A stretch of 64,000 nt of DNA from Micromonospora sp. WMMD1120 (GCF_029626235.1 NZ_JARUBO010000005.1:2636501-2700500); one strand, 5' to 3'; counted from the first letter of the stretch, positions 50,778 through 59,716 are shown. A program made the numbers and translations. Notes: generated by a model from the sequence alone, not told the origin.

Positions 50778-51974
50778 ATGACCGCAAACATCGTTCTCAC
50801 CCCCGGCACCGACGAGGCCCGATCCGCCGTCGCCGAGGCGCTGCGCACCTACCCCGGCGTCACCGCCCGCAAGTTGGCCGGACAGGGAAACCTGCCGCTA
50901 CCGGTCGTCACCGAGGCGCTCACCGCCATGGAGGCCACCAGGACCGCCACCCGTACCCCCGACCCGACCAAGGGCAACCGCAAGAGCGCCGACACGTGGG
51001 AACTCGCCACCCCCACCGGCGCGACTGACGAGGCGACGCCGGCCGACGACGCCCCGCCAACGACCGATGCGCCCCTGGATGCGACCGACGAGCCGACCTC
51101 AGCCGACGACGCCAGCGACGCGACCGCAGACGCCACGGACGAGCCGACGCCCGCCGACGACGCCAGCGACGCAACCCCGGACGCGACCGACGAGGCGACC
51201 CCCGCCGACGACGCGAACGGGGGCGGCGGGGCGGACGAGTCCCCGCTACCGGAGGCTCCCGTGTCCGGTGCGCCGGTGTCGGGGGTGCCGGTCGCCCCGC
51301 GTCAGCCTGACCTCAAGGTGTTGATCATGGCCGGTGTGTTGGGCGGGCACCCGGACGGCATCACCGCCGACAACGCGATCAACGAGAGCGGTCTGTCGGT
51401 CGTCATGGGCGACACGATCCTCGCCGCGATGGAGGTGGCCGGGGCCGCGCGTCGCCTGCCGGTTGACGACGACGGTAACGAGCTGTGGGTCATCGGGGAC
51501 GGCGACCTCGCCACCGTGGACCCGGCCAACGCCCCGACGCACACCACGTGCCCGACGTGCGGTCACACGCGCAAGATCCGCCGCCCTTCCGCCCGGCGCA
51601 CCACCGGCACCGGCCGCACGACCGCCGAGATCAACAGCGACGGGTCGGTCAAGCTGGCTAAGAACGAGTTGCGGCACCGGGTCGAGGCGTTCATGCGCGA
51701 CCTCGGCCCCGGCCACGACGTGACCCCCGGCACCGTCGCCCGTGAGATCGGCGGACGCAGCCCCGGCGCGGTCCGGAACGCCATGGAAAAGCTCACCGGG
51801 TTCGGGGTGCTGATCCTGACCCGTGAGGCCCCGGAAACCTACGCCCTCGCGGACAACCCGCCCACCCCGACCGCCGAGGTTCGCGCGTTCCTGACCACGC
51901 CGCAGACCGACGACACCACCACCGCCGACGAGGCCGACACCGACGAGGCCGCCGCCGCGCCGATAGCGGCCTGA
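50778..51974 (+). CDS. Winged-helix DNA-binding protein with acidic repeat linker
   Basis: 398 aa from ATG 50778. N-terminal winged helix (ARSAVAEALRTYPGVTARKL, LPLPVVTEALTAMEATRTAT). An Asp/Thr/Ala linker (about 75-155) of near-tandem units such as ATDEATPADDASDAT. A second winged helix (KVLIMAGVLGGHPDGITADN), a zinc-ribbon-like CPTCGHTRK, and a third DNA-binding unit (RHRVEAFMRDLGPGHDVTPG, SPGAVRNAMEKLTGFGVL). A likely regulator or nucleoid protein of the element. Confidence 0.7.
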   Translation: MTANIVLTPGTDEARSAVAEALRTYPGVTARKLAGQGNLPLPVVTEALTAMEATRTATRTPDPTKGNRKSADTWELATPTGATDEATPADDAPPTTDAPLDATDEPTSADDASDATADATDEPTPADDASDATPDATDEATPADDANGGGGADESPLPEAPVSGAPVSGVPVAPRQPDLKVLIMAGVLGGHPDGITADNAINESGLSVVMGDTILAAMEVAGAARRLPVDDDGNELWVIGDGDLATVDPANAPTHTTCPTCGHTRKIRRPSARRTTGTGRTTAEINSDGSVKLAKNELRHRVEAFMRDLGPGHDVTPGTVAREIGGRSPGAVRNAMEKLTGFGVLILTREAPETYALADNPPTPTAEVRAFLTTPQTDDTTTADEADTDEAAAAPIAA

Positions 51975-52057
51975 CCGACCGCCCCCGCCGGGGCCGGGCA
52001 CCACGCCCGGCCCCGGCACCCGCACGCCCACCCACAGATGCCACGGAAGGAAGGGAC

Positions 52058-52552
52058 ATGATCACCCCCCACAGCCACCCCAACCACCCCCACGCCGCCC
52101 ACGGCCCGACGCACGCGCCGGGTTCGCTGCGCTGCCCCGAATGCGGGGAACCCGCCCGGCCCGCACCGCCGCGTGACTGGCCCCTCGACGGGTTCGCCTC
52201 ACGTCCGGCCGCGTCCCATGACGACGACGCCCCGCTATGCCCGGTGCCCGGCCCGAACGGCTCGCAACCGGCCGTACCGGTCGGCGCTCCGGTACGCCTG
52301 ACCATGTGGCAGGCCGTCCGGCAATCGTGGCTCATTCATCCTGATTGGAGCGTCGCCGATCACCTTGCGTGGCTCGATGACCAGGCGTACGACACCGGCA
52401 CCCTGACCGGTGACCCGGCCGAGGTGGTCGGTCGGTGGCTCACCGAACACCGCCGCCCCGGCCCGCCGACGAGGCCCGGGTGTACGTGGTGGCCGGGGGC
52501 GACATGGTGGCCGTGTTCGACTCGGCGGACGAGGCCGGCATCATGTCCGTGA
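52058..52552 (+). CDS. Zinc-ribbon protein, C-terminus probably frameshifted
   Basis: 164 aa. CPECGEPARPA (26-36) is half of a zinc ribbon and a helical region follows (WQAVRQSWLIHPDWSVADHL, DPAEVVGRWLTEH). The last about 27 residues (TRPGCTWWPGATWWPC) look out of frame: the natural continuation DEARVYVVAGGDMVAVFDSA lies in the next frame. A one-base deletion in the C-rich stretch 52455-52470 would explain it, merging this with the next entry into a 52058-52695 gene. Function unknown. Confidence 0.55.
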   Translation: MITPHSHPNHPHAAHGPTHAPGSLRCPECGEPARPAPPRDWPLDGFASRPAASHDDDAPLCPVPGPNGSQPAVPVGAPVRLTMWQAVRQSWLIHPDWSVADHLAWLDDQAYDTGTLTGDPAEVVGRWLTEHRRPGPPTRPGCTWWPGATWWPCSTRRTRPASCP

Positions 52553-52695
52553 CGATGACCGGCGCGAATCTCGAACCGGACACCCTGTGCCTGACCGAGG
52601 CGCAATGGGAACAAGCGCACGCCATGTTGCGGTCACAGCTACCCCACATCACCGTGACCGATGCCCGGCCCACCCATGAGGCCGGTACGGCATGA
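52480..52695 (+). CDS. Small protein, or 3' part of the 52058 gene
   Basis: About 71 aa if started at GTG 52480 (VYVVAGGDMVAVFDSADEAG, LEPDTLCLTEAQWEQAHAML). A compact alpha-beta protein with no recognised family. It may be an independent gene overlapping the previous one, or its displaced C-terminal domain. It overlaps the next gene by an ATGA. Confidence 0.5.
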   Translation: MYVVAGGDMVAVFDSADEAGIMSVTMTGANLEPDTLCLTEAQWEQAHAMLRSQLPHITVTDARPTHEAGTA

Positions 52696-53263
52696 CCGGC
52701 CCATCGGACACCGGCCCAGCCACCGACCGGCCCGACATCCCGCAGCGTTGGCCGCGCGTCCTCACGACGCACGGCGCGGCCTACCCATCCCGCCGGTCAA
52801 CATTCACCCCAACCCGACCGGCGACGGCTCCCACGTTGACTTCACCACGATCAACACCACCGTCTCGACCCGCCTCGCTGTCGAACGGAGGTGCTCGTTG
52901 TGCGGTGAGTCAATGGGCTATTGGGTGGCGTTCCTCGGCGGACCTCGGGCGGCCGAGTTGATGCGCTACGCCGACCCGCCGGGGCACCCCGAGTGCATGG
53001 CCGCCGCATTGTCGCTGTGCCCGCACATCGCGCTCGGTCGGCACCGCCGCGCCCACGCCGACCGTCCCGGGGCGGGCATCATCCCGCAGGGATCGCACGG
53101 CGACAAACCCGACCGCTACCTGTTGGGCATCACCCGCGACTACCGGACTGGGTTCATTCCCGAACACGGGTTCACCGTGTACCTACCGGCCCCTTTCGAA
53201 ACCGTCCGCGCGTACGCGTACGGCCCGGATGGGCTGCTACGCCCGGCCACCGACACCAGGTAG
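52692..53263 (+). pseudogene. Unknown ICE protein, frameshifted
   Basis: Translation from ATG 52692 gives QRWPRVLTTHGAAYP and then loses frame. One base earlier in phase it continues IPPVNIHPNPTGDGSHVDFT to the stop at 53263. The junction TAC-CC-ATC at 52782-52789 lacks one base. The C-terminal part has RRCSLCGESMGYWVAFLGGP with a Cys pair, PPGHPECMAAALSLCPHIAL with Cys/His residues (likely zinc binding), and FETVRAYAYGPDGLLRPA. Either decayed or a sequencing deletion. Function unknown. Confidence 0.6.
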
Positions 53264-53431
53264 GCCGCGCCCGACGGCGGTCGTCAGATTCGCCGCAGAA
53301 ACCTTCATCGACTCCACCCGATCGCCTTGATCGTCCCGTCGAGGTAGGAAACATTGTTGTTGACGGCGCGGTCGGGGGTTGCAACCCCCGGCCCGCCGCC
53401 CGCCAAAACACAAGCTGGAAGGGGTGCCACC
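53264..53431. other. Leader of the DUF932 gene with palindrome
   Basis: A perfect 18-bp palindrome CGGGGGTTGCAACCCCCG lies at 53373-53390, and GGAAGGGG precedes GTG 53432. The palindrome could be a terminator for the preceding operon or an operator. Confidence 0.5.
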
Positions 53432-54418
53432 GTGGCACACGAACTCGAAACTCTCGCGAACGGCCAGACGGCCTTCGCCTCCGCGCGGCTGACCGCCTGG
53501 CATCAGCTCGGCACCGTGGCCGACGAGTGCATGACCGCTGAGGAGGTCATGAGCAAGGCGTGGCTCGGCGGGTGGGAGGTCCGCAAGATCGCCCTTCAGG
53601 GCATCGAGGTCACCGAGCGCGGGGTGACGAAGGTCGACTGCCCCGACAAGTACATGACCGTGCGGACCAACCCTGTTACGGGAGAGACGGAGTACCTCGG
53701 GGTGGTCGGCGAGGACTACGGTGTGGTGCAGAACGAGCAGGTCGCTGAGACGCTCAACCTCCTGGTTGACGCCTCCGGCGCGCACTTCGAGACCGCCGGC
53801 TCGATGCGTAAGGGACGCTCGGTGTTCGTCACCATGAAGTTGCCCACCGCGATGCAGATCGCCGGCGTGGACGATATGGACCTGTACCTCGCGGCCACCA
53901 CCTCCCACGACGGCACCGCCGCACTACGCCTCGATGCGACACCGGTGCGGATCGTGTGCAAGAACACGCAGAACCTGGCCTTCGCCCGGTCGGTCAGCTC
54001 GTACACGTTCCGGCACACCTCGAACGTCACCAGTAAGATCGGCGAGGCCCGGCAGGCCCTCGGCCTGATGTGGAAGGCGTTCGGCGACTTCGAGACCGAA
54101 GCCGAAAAGATGATCAACGAGTCGTTGACCATGGGTGAGTTCGAGAAGATCGTCGCGCAGGTTTGGCCTGTTGCGCCCGACGCCTCCGACGTGGCGAAGA
54201 ACAACGCGAAGCAGCGCACGGCCACGCTGCGCTACCTCATCCGAGACGCGGACACGCAAAAGGCGATCAAGGGCACCCGGTGGGCCGGCTTCCAGGCCAT
54301 CACCGAGTACGTGGACCACTTCGCCCCCGCCAAGACGGACCTCGCCCGCGCGACGCGGGCGCTGACCGGTGCCGGTGCGGACCTCAAGGCCCGCGCGTTC
54401 GAGCTGCTGGCGGTCTGA
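53432..54418 (+). CDS. DUF932 phage/plasmid-like protein
   Basis: 328 aa from GTG 53432. Matches the DUF932 (phage/plasmid-like TIGR03299) pattern: WHQLGTVADECMTAEEVMSK, YMTVRTNPVTGETEYLGVVG, VSSYTFRHTSNVTSKIGEAR and QKAIKGTRWAGFQAITEYVD. Widely carried on mobile elements; molecular role unclear, possibly DNA replication or repair. It has its own leader and begins a run of tightly spaced unknown genes. Confidence 0.88.
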   Translation: MAHELETLANGQTAFASARLTAWHQLGTVADECMTAEEVMSKAWLGGWEVRKIALQGIEVTERGVTKVDCPDKYMTVRTNPVTGETEYLGVVGEDYGVVQNEQVAETLNLLVDASGAHFETAGSMRKGRSVFVTMKLPTAMQIAGVDDMDLYLAATTSHDGTAALRLDATPVRIVCKNTQNLAFARSVSSYTFRHTSNVTSKIGEARQALGLMWKAFGDFETEAEKMINESLTMGEFEKIVAQVWPVAPDASDVAKNNAKQRTATLRYLIRDADTQKAIKGTRWAGFQAITEYVDHFAPAKTDLARATRALTGAGADLKARAFELLAV

Positions 54419-54419
54419 C

Positions 54420-55028
54420 GTGGCCCGGCACGGGGGCCGGGCCACCACGCCCGGCCCCGGTACCGGCGAGCACCCCGCCACCGGTACCGCGTCCGTTCCC
54501 ACGCGCGTCGCCGAGCCCATGCTCGCGCCGGAGCCCACCGCCACCTCCATGATCGGGCTGGCCAACCAGGTGTCCGCCCACCACGCGGCGGCCGAGGTCG
54601 CCCGCGCGATGGCCGAACACTCGACGAGCGAAGCCGAACACGCCCACCTGTTGGCCCGCGCCGAGCAGTGGGAAGCCCTCGTCAACGAGCAGTGGAACGC
54701 CCTCTGCTCAGCGATCTGGGCGACTGCACCCGGCGGGGCGACGGTCGAGCGGTTCCTGCCGGTCCGGCCGCTGACCAACGGCCACGTCGAGTTGCACACC
54801 TACAGCACGGAGGGCCGCCGTCTCGTCGTGCTGCTCACCGGTGCGCAGGCCCTCGCCGTGGGCGCGCACCTGACCGCGTACGGGGCGCTCAGCCTCGACC
54901 GCAGCGGCCAAAAGCTCGACTCCGGCCTACCCCACGTCAAGGCCGCGCCGCCTTTCGACGCGGACGTGACCGCCGGTCAACCGACCACCCCGGACGGTGC
55001 TGACGGGCCACCGCCCGCTCATCCCTGA
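54420..55028 (+). CDS. Unknown ICE protein (202 aa), paralogue of 55119 product
   Basis: Start GTG 54420, one base after the DUF932 stop. A disordered N-terminus, a coiled helix (HHAAAEVARAMAEHSTSEAE), and a C-terminal domain HVELHTYSTEGRRLVVLLTG then AQALAVGAHLTAYGALSLD. The same helix-plus-beta plan and the pattern RxxVxLTxxQAxAxGxxLxxxxAL recur in the 55119 protein, so the two arose by duplication. Not recognised otherwise. Confidence 0.6.
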   Translation: MARHGGRATTPGPGTGEHPATGTASVPTRVAEPMLAPEPTATSMIGLANQVSAHHAAAEVARAMAEHSTSEAEHAHLLARAEQWEALVNEQWNALCSAIWATAPGGATVERFLPVRPLTNGHVELHTYSTEGRRLVVLLTGAQALAVGAHLTAYGALSLDRSGQKLDSGLPHVKAAPPFDADVTAGQPTTPDGADGPPPAHP

Positions 55029-55118
55029 TCGCCGGTGGATGTGCCGCGCGGCCACGGTCGCACCCCGGGCCGTGCGGCACGCCCGGCGGCATCCCCTCGA
55101 CATCATCGCGGAGCACCC

Positions 55119-55589
55119 ATGAGACCCGAACACCTGTTCACCGTCGCCGTCGAATTCGCGGAGGCGACCGGCAAAGCCGAACGCGCCCGCGCCCTAGCGG
55201 CCAGCGCCACCGGCGACGAGCGCACCGTCCTCACGAACACGGCGACACGCTACGAGGCGGTTCTCACGCGCCGGCGTGAGTTCCTCCGCGCCTCGCTGCG
55301 TGAGGCCCTGGGCGGAACCGTCATCGCCGAGCCGGACACCGAGCAGCCCGCCGCACTCTGGCGGCGGCGCCACGTCGAGGTCCGCGCCCGCACCGGCGAC
55401 GGCTCCCGCGTCCGAGTGCGCTGCACCCCGATGCAAGCCGTCGCCCTCGGCACCGCCCTCATCGGCCTCGCGGCCCTGACCGATCAACTCGGCGGCGGCG
55501 TTCTGGGCGACACCATCGCCACCTTCCCACCCACCTCCCACTCCACCGCGGAGCCCGAGGCGAGCGGCGAGAACGGGACGCCGGCATGA
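55119..55589 (+). CDS. Unknown ICE protein (156 aa), paralogue of 54420 product
   Basis: Start ATG 55119. Coiled N-terminal helix (EATGKAERARALAASATGDE) and a C-terminal domain VEVRARTGDGSRVRVRCTPM then QAVALGTALIGLAALTDQL aligning with the 54420 protein. Overlaps the next gene by ATGA. Function unknown. Confidence 0.6.
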   Translation: MRPEHLFTVAVEFAEATGKAERARALAASATGDERTVLTNTATRYEAVLTRRREFLRASLREALGGTVIAEPDTEQPAALWRRRHVEVRARTGDGSRVRVRCTPMQAVALGTALIGLAALTDQLGGGVLGDTIATFPPTSHSTAEPEASGENGTPA

Positions 55590-55936
55590 CGACCTTCATC
55601 GACTGCTCCGAGAACACCGACGGCATCGGCGACGGCCAGCGCACCCTCGACGGTCAGCACCTCGCGGACGCACTCGCCAAGCTCGGCACGGTCGACCCGA
55701 TCTGCGTCGAGGTGCTGACCCGGCTCAACCTGCGGGTCTACCCCGGCGAGCCCGGCGACCGCACCGCCTACGTCGTCCTCGACGTGCACGGCGTCTCCAT
55801 CGGCGTCAAACGCCGCGCCGCCGACCTCTACCTGCACGCCGACACCACCGAGACCGACGACCGACTCATCGCTCTCGAGATCAACGGCTACGGCGAAACC
55901 GACCACCCCACCAACCCCTCCCACCCCGGCCCCTGA
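55586..55936 (+). CDS. Unknown ICE protein (116 aa)
   Basis: Acidic alpha-beta protein (GQHLADALAKLGTVDPICVE, YVVLDVHGVSIGVKRRAADL, DDRLIALEINGYGE). No signal, no membrane segment, no recognised family. Coupled by ATGA to the 55119 gene and 11 bp before the next. Confidence 0.6.
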   Translation: MTTFIDCSENTDGIGDGQRTLDGQHLADALAKLGTVDPICVEVLTRLNLRVYPGEPGDRTAYVVLDVHGVSIGVKRRAADLYLHADTTETDDRLIALEINGYGETDHPTNPSHPGP

Positions 55937-55947
55937 ACGGAGCACCG

Positions 55948-56382
55948 ATGTACCGCTCCATGGAATACGGCGACACCGCCCGCGTCATCACCCCCACCGA
56001 CGCCACCGAACACCGCCTCGGCACCATCACCGACGTCACCTACTCCACCCCGCACACCACCTACGCACGCCGCTACACCCTGCGCTTCCCCGGCGGCACC
56101 GAGCGCACCCACCCCGCCGATCACGTCATCAGGTGCACCCGCGCCGACGACCACGCCGCCCTGGAGGCCGCCTTCACCACCGCATGCGCGGCCCTACGCG
56201 CCGCCTGCCGCATCGCCCACGACTACGACCCCGACCTCAGCGTCGGAACCGCGAGCCTGATCCGGCGACTGGTCGACCTCAGCCGGCTACGCCTCGGGCT
56301 GACCCTCAACCCGTCCGGCACCACTGGCGTGGCCAACACCGACTCGCCGAACACCCGCAACCAGGACGGGAGTAACCAGTGA
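55948..56382 (+). CDS. Unknown ICE protein (144 aa), SH3-like N-terminus
   Basis: The N-terminal 55 residues (YGDTARVITPTDATEHRLGT, YTLRFPGGTERTHPADHVIR) look like a small beta-barrel of the KOW/SH3 type. The rest is helical (LEAAFTTACAALRAACRIAH, LIRRLVDLSRLRLGL). No family recognised. GTGA overlap with the next gene. Confidence 0.6.
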   Translation: MYRSMEYGDTARVITPTDATEHRLGTITDVTYSTPHTTYARRYTLRFPGGTERTHPADHVIRCTRADDHAALEAAFTTACAALRAACRIAHDYDPDLSVGTASLIRRLVDLSRLRLGLTLNPSGTTGVANTDSPNTRNQDGSNQ

Positions 56383-57035
56383 TGCCGCACCTTCCGCAGA
56401 CCAACCAGTCCGGGGAACCTTTCGGGCCGGGTGCGCTCGACTCCACCTCGGCGCCACTACTGGAGTCGCCGTACTGCCGACGCTGCCGACGAGGCGTCAG
56501 CATCCGCATCAACGACCTCGGCATGGTGACGTACCAGCACGCCAACGAACGAAGCGACAACGGCGACCACGACCCTGAGCCAGCACCCGTCACCGGGATC
56601 CCGAACCCGATCATCGAGTGCGACTTCTGCTCCGCGCCCGACGCCGCCTGGATCTACCGGTGCGGCAATCAATTCAGCGAGCACCGCCGCGTCACCACAC
56701 AAGTCGTCAGTGTCAGCGACTACCGGTCTCGGCACGCAGCGGCCCGGGTGCGCCGCACCGACACCGAGCACGCTGTCACTCAGGCGTGGGGTGAACGGTG
56801 GCCTGCTTGCCACGGCTGCGCCGACCTTATCGAGGCCCGCGACCTCTACGGGCTGATCCGCCGCGTGGTCGACGCGCTGCCCGCCAAGCTCACCCGAGGC
56901 AAACACCTCGTACGCGTTCGCGGGGAGCTGCATGCCACCTACTCCGAGGTATTTGACACCCTCGCGTCCGGACGAGGCCGCATCATTCCCGGCCATCCTC
57001 TCGGCGTCTGGCCCGATCCGGAGACGACCTCATGA
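56379..57035 (+). CDS. Unknown ICE protein (218 aa), zinc-finger-like
   Basis: Start GTG 56379 (overlapping stop; ATG 56382 is an alternative). Three Cys pairs, YCRRCRRG, ECDFCSAPDAAWIYRC and ACHGCADL, suggest zinc-binding knuckles. VRRTDTEHAVTQAWGERWPA and DLYGLIRRVVDALPAKLTRG are helical. Possibly a nucleic-acid-binding accessory protein; no family recognised. Confidence 0.6.
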   Translation: MMPHLPQTNQSGEPFGPGALDSTSAPLLESPYCRRCRRGVSIRINDLGMVTYQHANERSDNGDHDPEPAPVTGIPNPIIECDFCSAPDAAWIYRCGNQFSEHRRVTTQVVSVSDYRSRHAAARVRRTDTEHAVTQAWGERWPACHGCADLIEARDLYGLIRRVVDALPAKLTRGKHLVRVRGELHATYSEVFDTLASGRGRIIPGHPLGVWPDPETTS

Positions 57036-57424
57036 CCGACACCGCACGGCACCAGCGGCTGGGGTCCACCCACGCGAAGGCCCGCCGCCGCCTCGGCGCG
57101 GTGTGCGCGGCCGACGACGGACCGCTGACCCGCATCACCGACGACCCGCACCTCGTCACCTGCTCAGACTGCGAAGGACTGGCCGAGTTCGACGCACTAC
57201 CCGACGACGCGACCGCAGGCGATCCGCGTGTCATCGAGGTGCTGCGCGAGGTCACGCGCGGCAGCTGCCGCAAGATCGACGGGGTGTTGGTGGACATGAC
57301 CACCGCCGCCGCGATCCTGACCGTCTACGACGCGCTGAAACCCGCCACACGGGTGAAACTGGCCGCGCTGCGCATCGACCGGATGGCGCAGGTGGCGTGG
57401 CGGCTGCTGCGCCCGCACGTCTAG
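57032..57424 (+). CDS. Unknown ICE protein (130 aa)
   Basis: ATGA overlap with the preceding gene. Contains CSDCEGLAEFDAL (one Cys pair) and a helical C-terminal domain (MTTAAAILTVYDALKPATRV, IDRMAQVAWRLLRPHV) that is typical of short actinobacterial ICE proteins. Function unknown. Bases 57425-57621 after it hold no supported gene. Confidence 0.6.
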   Translation: MTDTARHQRLGSTHAKARRRLGAVCAADDGPLTRITDDPHLVTCSDCEGLAEFDALPDDATAGDPRVIEVLREVTRGSCRKIDGVLVDMTTAAAILTVYDALKPATRVKLAALRIDRMAQVAWRLLRPHV

Positions 57425-57621
57425 GCAGTGCGAGTCGGTGGCCGGCGGGCACACCCGAGGGTGCGTGCAATTCCCGACCGGCCACCTCGCCCACTCCGGG
57501 CCGCCTGCGGACACAAGGCCGCTTCTACCCGAGCCAGGGCGTGCCGCCGATCCTACGGCGACTCCCGCCTGCCTTGACGGCACGGCACGGCAGAGAGCTA
57601 CGCGGAGGGAGGATGGGCGAC

Positions 57622-58278
57622 ATGGCACGACGCGTGATCGGCGGACGGACCGCCCTCGACCGGGCCGGTGTCGCCGCGCACACCGGCGCGGCCTACTCCA
57701 CAATCAACCACTGGCACTCCCGCCGCGCCCGGTTCGGCTTCCCGGAAGGATTTCAGCACGACGGTCAGGAGTGGTTCTGGCGCGACGACATCGAGGCGTT
57801 TCACGTCGCCCACCTGGCGGCGAAACGCGCCGAGCTGACGAAGGTCGATCGCCGCGGCCACTCCGAAGACCTGATTGGCTCGGGCGCGGCGGCGAGGGTC
57901 CTCGGCTACACCTCCTACCGCAACCTGCCCGACACCCTGTACGCCCACCCTGACCGGGTTGAGGTGCTGCCGGACGGGCGGATGCGCCGACTGTGGTTCC
58001 GGCGCACCGTGTGGGCCGTGGCCGACGCCCGTACAGGCCGACAGTCCACCGGCCGCACTCCCGGCACCACCGGTGCCCGCAAACCGCACCCGTACGCCGA
58101 TGACCCTCGGCTTCGGTCAGCCATCGCGCTCTTGGCCGAGGCCGACCGGACCGGGCGGGACCGGCGCGGCCTCGGTGTCGCGCTGGCTCAGCAGCTCGGC
58201 ATCGCCCAACGCACCGCGCAACGGCTGATCGCCGCCGCGTACGAGACGAGCGGCACCTCTTCCCGGCAAATGGCCTGA
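57622..58278 (+). CDS. Helix-turn-helix DNA-binding protein (218 aa)
   Basis: Start ATG 57622, with GGAGGGAGG ending 9 bp upstream (ATG 57613 is too close to it). ALDRAGVAAHTGAAYSTINH and WRDDIEAFHVAHLAAKRAEL form one excisionase-like HTH; SEDLIGSGAAARVLGYTSYR a second; a third (VALAQQLGIAQRTAQRLIAA) ends the protein. A likely regulator of excision or transfer genes. Followed by a terminator. Confidence 0.75.
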   Translation: MARRVIGGRTALDRAGVAAHTGAAYSTINHWHSRRARFGFPEGFQHDGQEWFWRDDIEAFHVAHLAAKRAELTKVDRRGHSEDLIGSGAAARVLGYTSYRNLPDTLYAHPDRVEVLPDGRMRRLWFRRTVWAVADARTGRQSTGRTPGTTGARKPHPYADDPRLRSAIALLAEADRTGRDRRGLGVALAQQLGIAQRTAQRLIAAAYETSGTSSRQMA

Positions 58279-58282
58279 GAGC

Positions 58283-58327
58283 GACAGGTGCCGCCGAGAC
58301 TGTCGCCCGGCCTCGGCGGCCCCTGTC
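58283..58327. terminator. Bidirectional terminator
   Basis: GCCGCCGAG (58290-58298) pairs with CTCGGCGGC (58312-58320), extended by GACAGG/CCTGTC. It separates the 57622 gene from the convergent 58339 gene. Confidence 0.75.
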
Positions 58328-58338
58328 CTACGAGCTGC

Positions 58339-58503
58339 CTAGTCTTCGTCGTCCTCGGCAGCGGCCCGAGGCGTCGGAACCTCCATCAGGTAGCGCAGCG
58401 CGCCGTTGATATCGGTGTCTCGGCTGTCGGCAGTGCGCTTGAGCACGTCGTACACGTCGTCAGCGACCTCGATCGTGCGGAGGTCCGGTGTTCGGTCGGT
58501 CAT
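58339..58503 (-). CDS. Small ribbon-helix-helix-like protein (54 aa)
   Basis: Reads MTDRTPDLRTIEVADDVYDV, then LKRTADSRDTDINGALRYLM and an acidic tail. The beta-strand LRTIEVADDVYDVLKRTADS followed by DINGALRYLM resembles RHH antitoxin/CopG-type DNA-binding proteins. AGAAGGGA precedes its ATG. No toxin gene adjoins it; the upstream 280 bp to 58787 hold no gene. Confidence 0.6.
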   Translation of the reverse strand: MTDRTPDLRTIEVADDVYDVLKRTADSRDTDINGALRYLMEVPTPRAAAEDDED

Positions 58504-58786
58504 GTGTGGTCCCTTCTGGCAGCGGTCGGCGTGGTGCCCGTTCGGGCAGCGTGCCTATCCACGCTGACCTCGACGGTGCGATCAAGACGGCCGGTGGTCC
58601 CAGGCCAGGGCTACGACTGACAGCTCTATTCGAGAGTGGCCTCCTCGCGCGTCTGATCGTGTGCGGCGAGCTGACGGACCGGTGGGAGCGCGTATTCGGT
58701 ACGGGCGAGTTCGGCCGTTGCCGCCTGGGCCGCTACTGACAGTTCTCGGGCGCACCCCGCCGGCGGCACCGTGCTTGACTGCCCGG

Positions 58787-59716
58787 ATGGAGCTGGGTAT
58801 CGATGTTGAAGGCACGCGGCTGGCTGCGACGCTCGACCTGCCGACCGGGCAGGTCCGCGGCGCCGTGGTCATCCTTCACGGCGCGCAGGCGGGGCACCGC
58901 TCGTACTTCTGCTACACGCACCTCGCCCAGATCCTGCCCGGCGCGGGGATCGCAGTCCTGAGGTATGAGCGTCGACCCCGCATCGACGGTCACGACGTGC
59001 CGCTGGCCGACCAAGCCGACGACGCGGCTGCAGCCATCGCCGTGCTTCGTCGATACGTTGGTGAGGTGCCGGTCGGGTTGTGGGGCTGGAGCCAGGGCGC
59101 CTGGGCAGCGACGTTGACCGCAGCGCGCAACCCCGGCCTGGTCGCCTTCCTCATCCTCGTGTCCTGCAGCGGAGTCAGCCCCGCCGCGCAGATGCGCTAC
59201 GGCACCGCCGAACAGTTACGCCAGCACGGCTTCACCGATGCGGACCTTCTAGACTTGGACCATCTGCGCGACACGGTCGAGGAGTACCTGCGTGGGCACA
59301 CCGGCCGGGCATCGGCGCAGCACGCCGTAGACCGTGCCGCAGCGCGCCCATGGTTTCCGCTGGCGTGGCTACCCCGCGAGCTTCCCACCGAGCCCGGCAT
59401 CTGGACCGACATGGACTTCGATCCAGAGCCGGTGTTCGCGCAGGCGAACTGTCCAGTGCTGTTGTTCTACGGAGCGACCGATGTCTGGGTGCCGGTCGAT
59501 GCGAGCCTCGCCGCCTGGCGGCGCGCCGCCACCACCGAAGCGCTGGACCTGATGATCTGCCGGCTCGATGGATGCGACCACCTGCCGAGCTTCGACGAGC
59601 GCGAAGATATCGAGAGCATCAGCAGTCAGTACAGCACGACGCTGGTCACCTGGCTCGACGGCCATCTGGGCACCGGCACGGCCGGCAGGCGCGGTTGTCG
59701 CGGTGACAAATCATGA
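58787..59716 (+). CDS. Alpha/beta hydrolase
   Basis: 309 aa from ATG 58787. The nucleophile elbow GWSQGAW (Ser), acid in FYGATDVWVPVDA and His in DGCDHLPSFDE form the triad, with VVILHGAQAGHRSY as the oxyanion region. Resembles dienelactone-hydrolase/S9-like esterases. Substrate unknown. Single-gene unit that probably entered with the element. Confidence 0.85.
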   Translation: MELGIDVEGTRLAATLDLPTGQVRGAVVILHGAQAGHRSYFCYTHLAQILPGAGIAVLRYERRPRIDGHDVPLADQADDAAAAIAVLRRYVGEVPVGLWGWSQGAWAATLTAARNPGLVAFLILVSCSGVSPAAQMRYGTAEQLRQHGFTDADLLDLDHLRDTVEEYLRGHTGRASAQHAVDRAAARPWFPLAWLPRELPTEPGIWTDMDFDPEPVFAQANCPVLLFYGATDVWVPVDASLAAWRRAATTEALDLMICRLDGCDHLPSFDEREDIESISSQYSTTLVTWLDGHLGTGTAGRRGCRGDKS

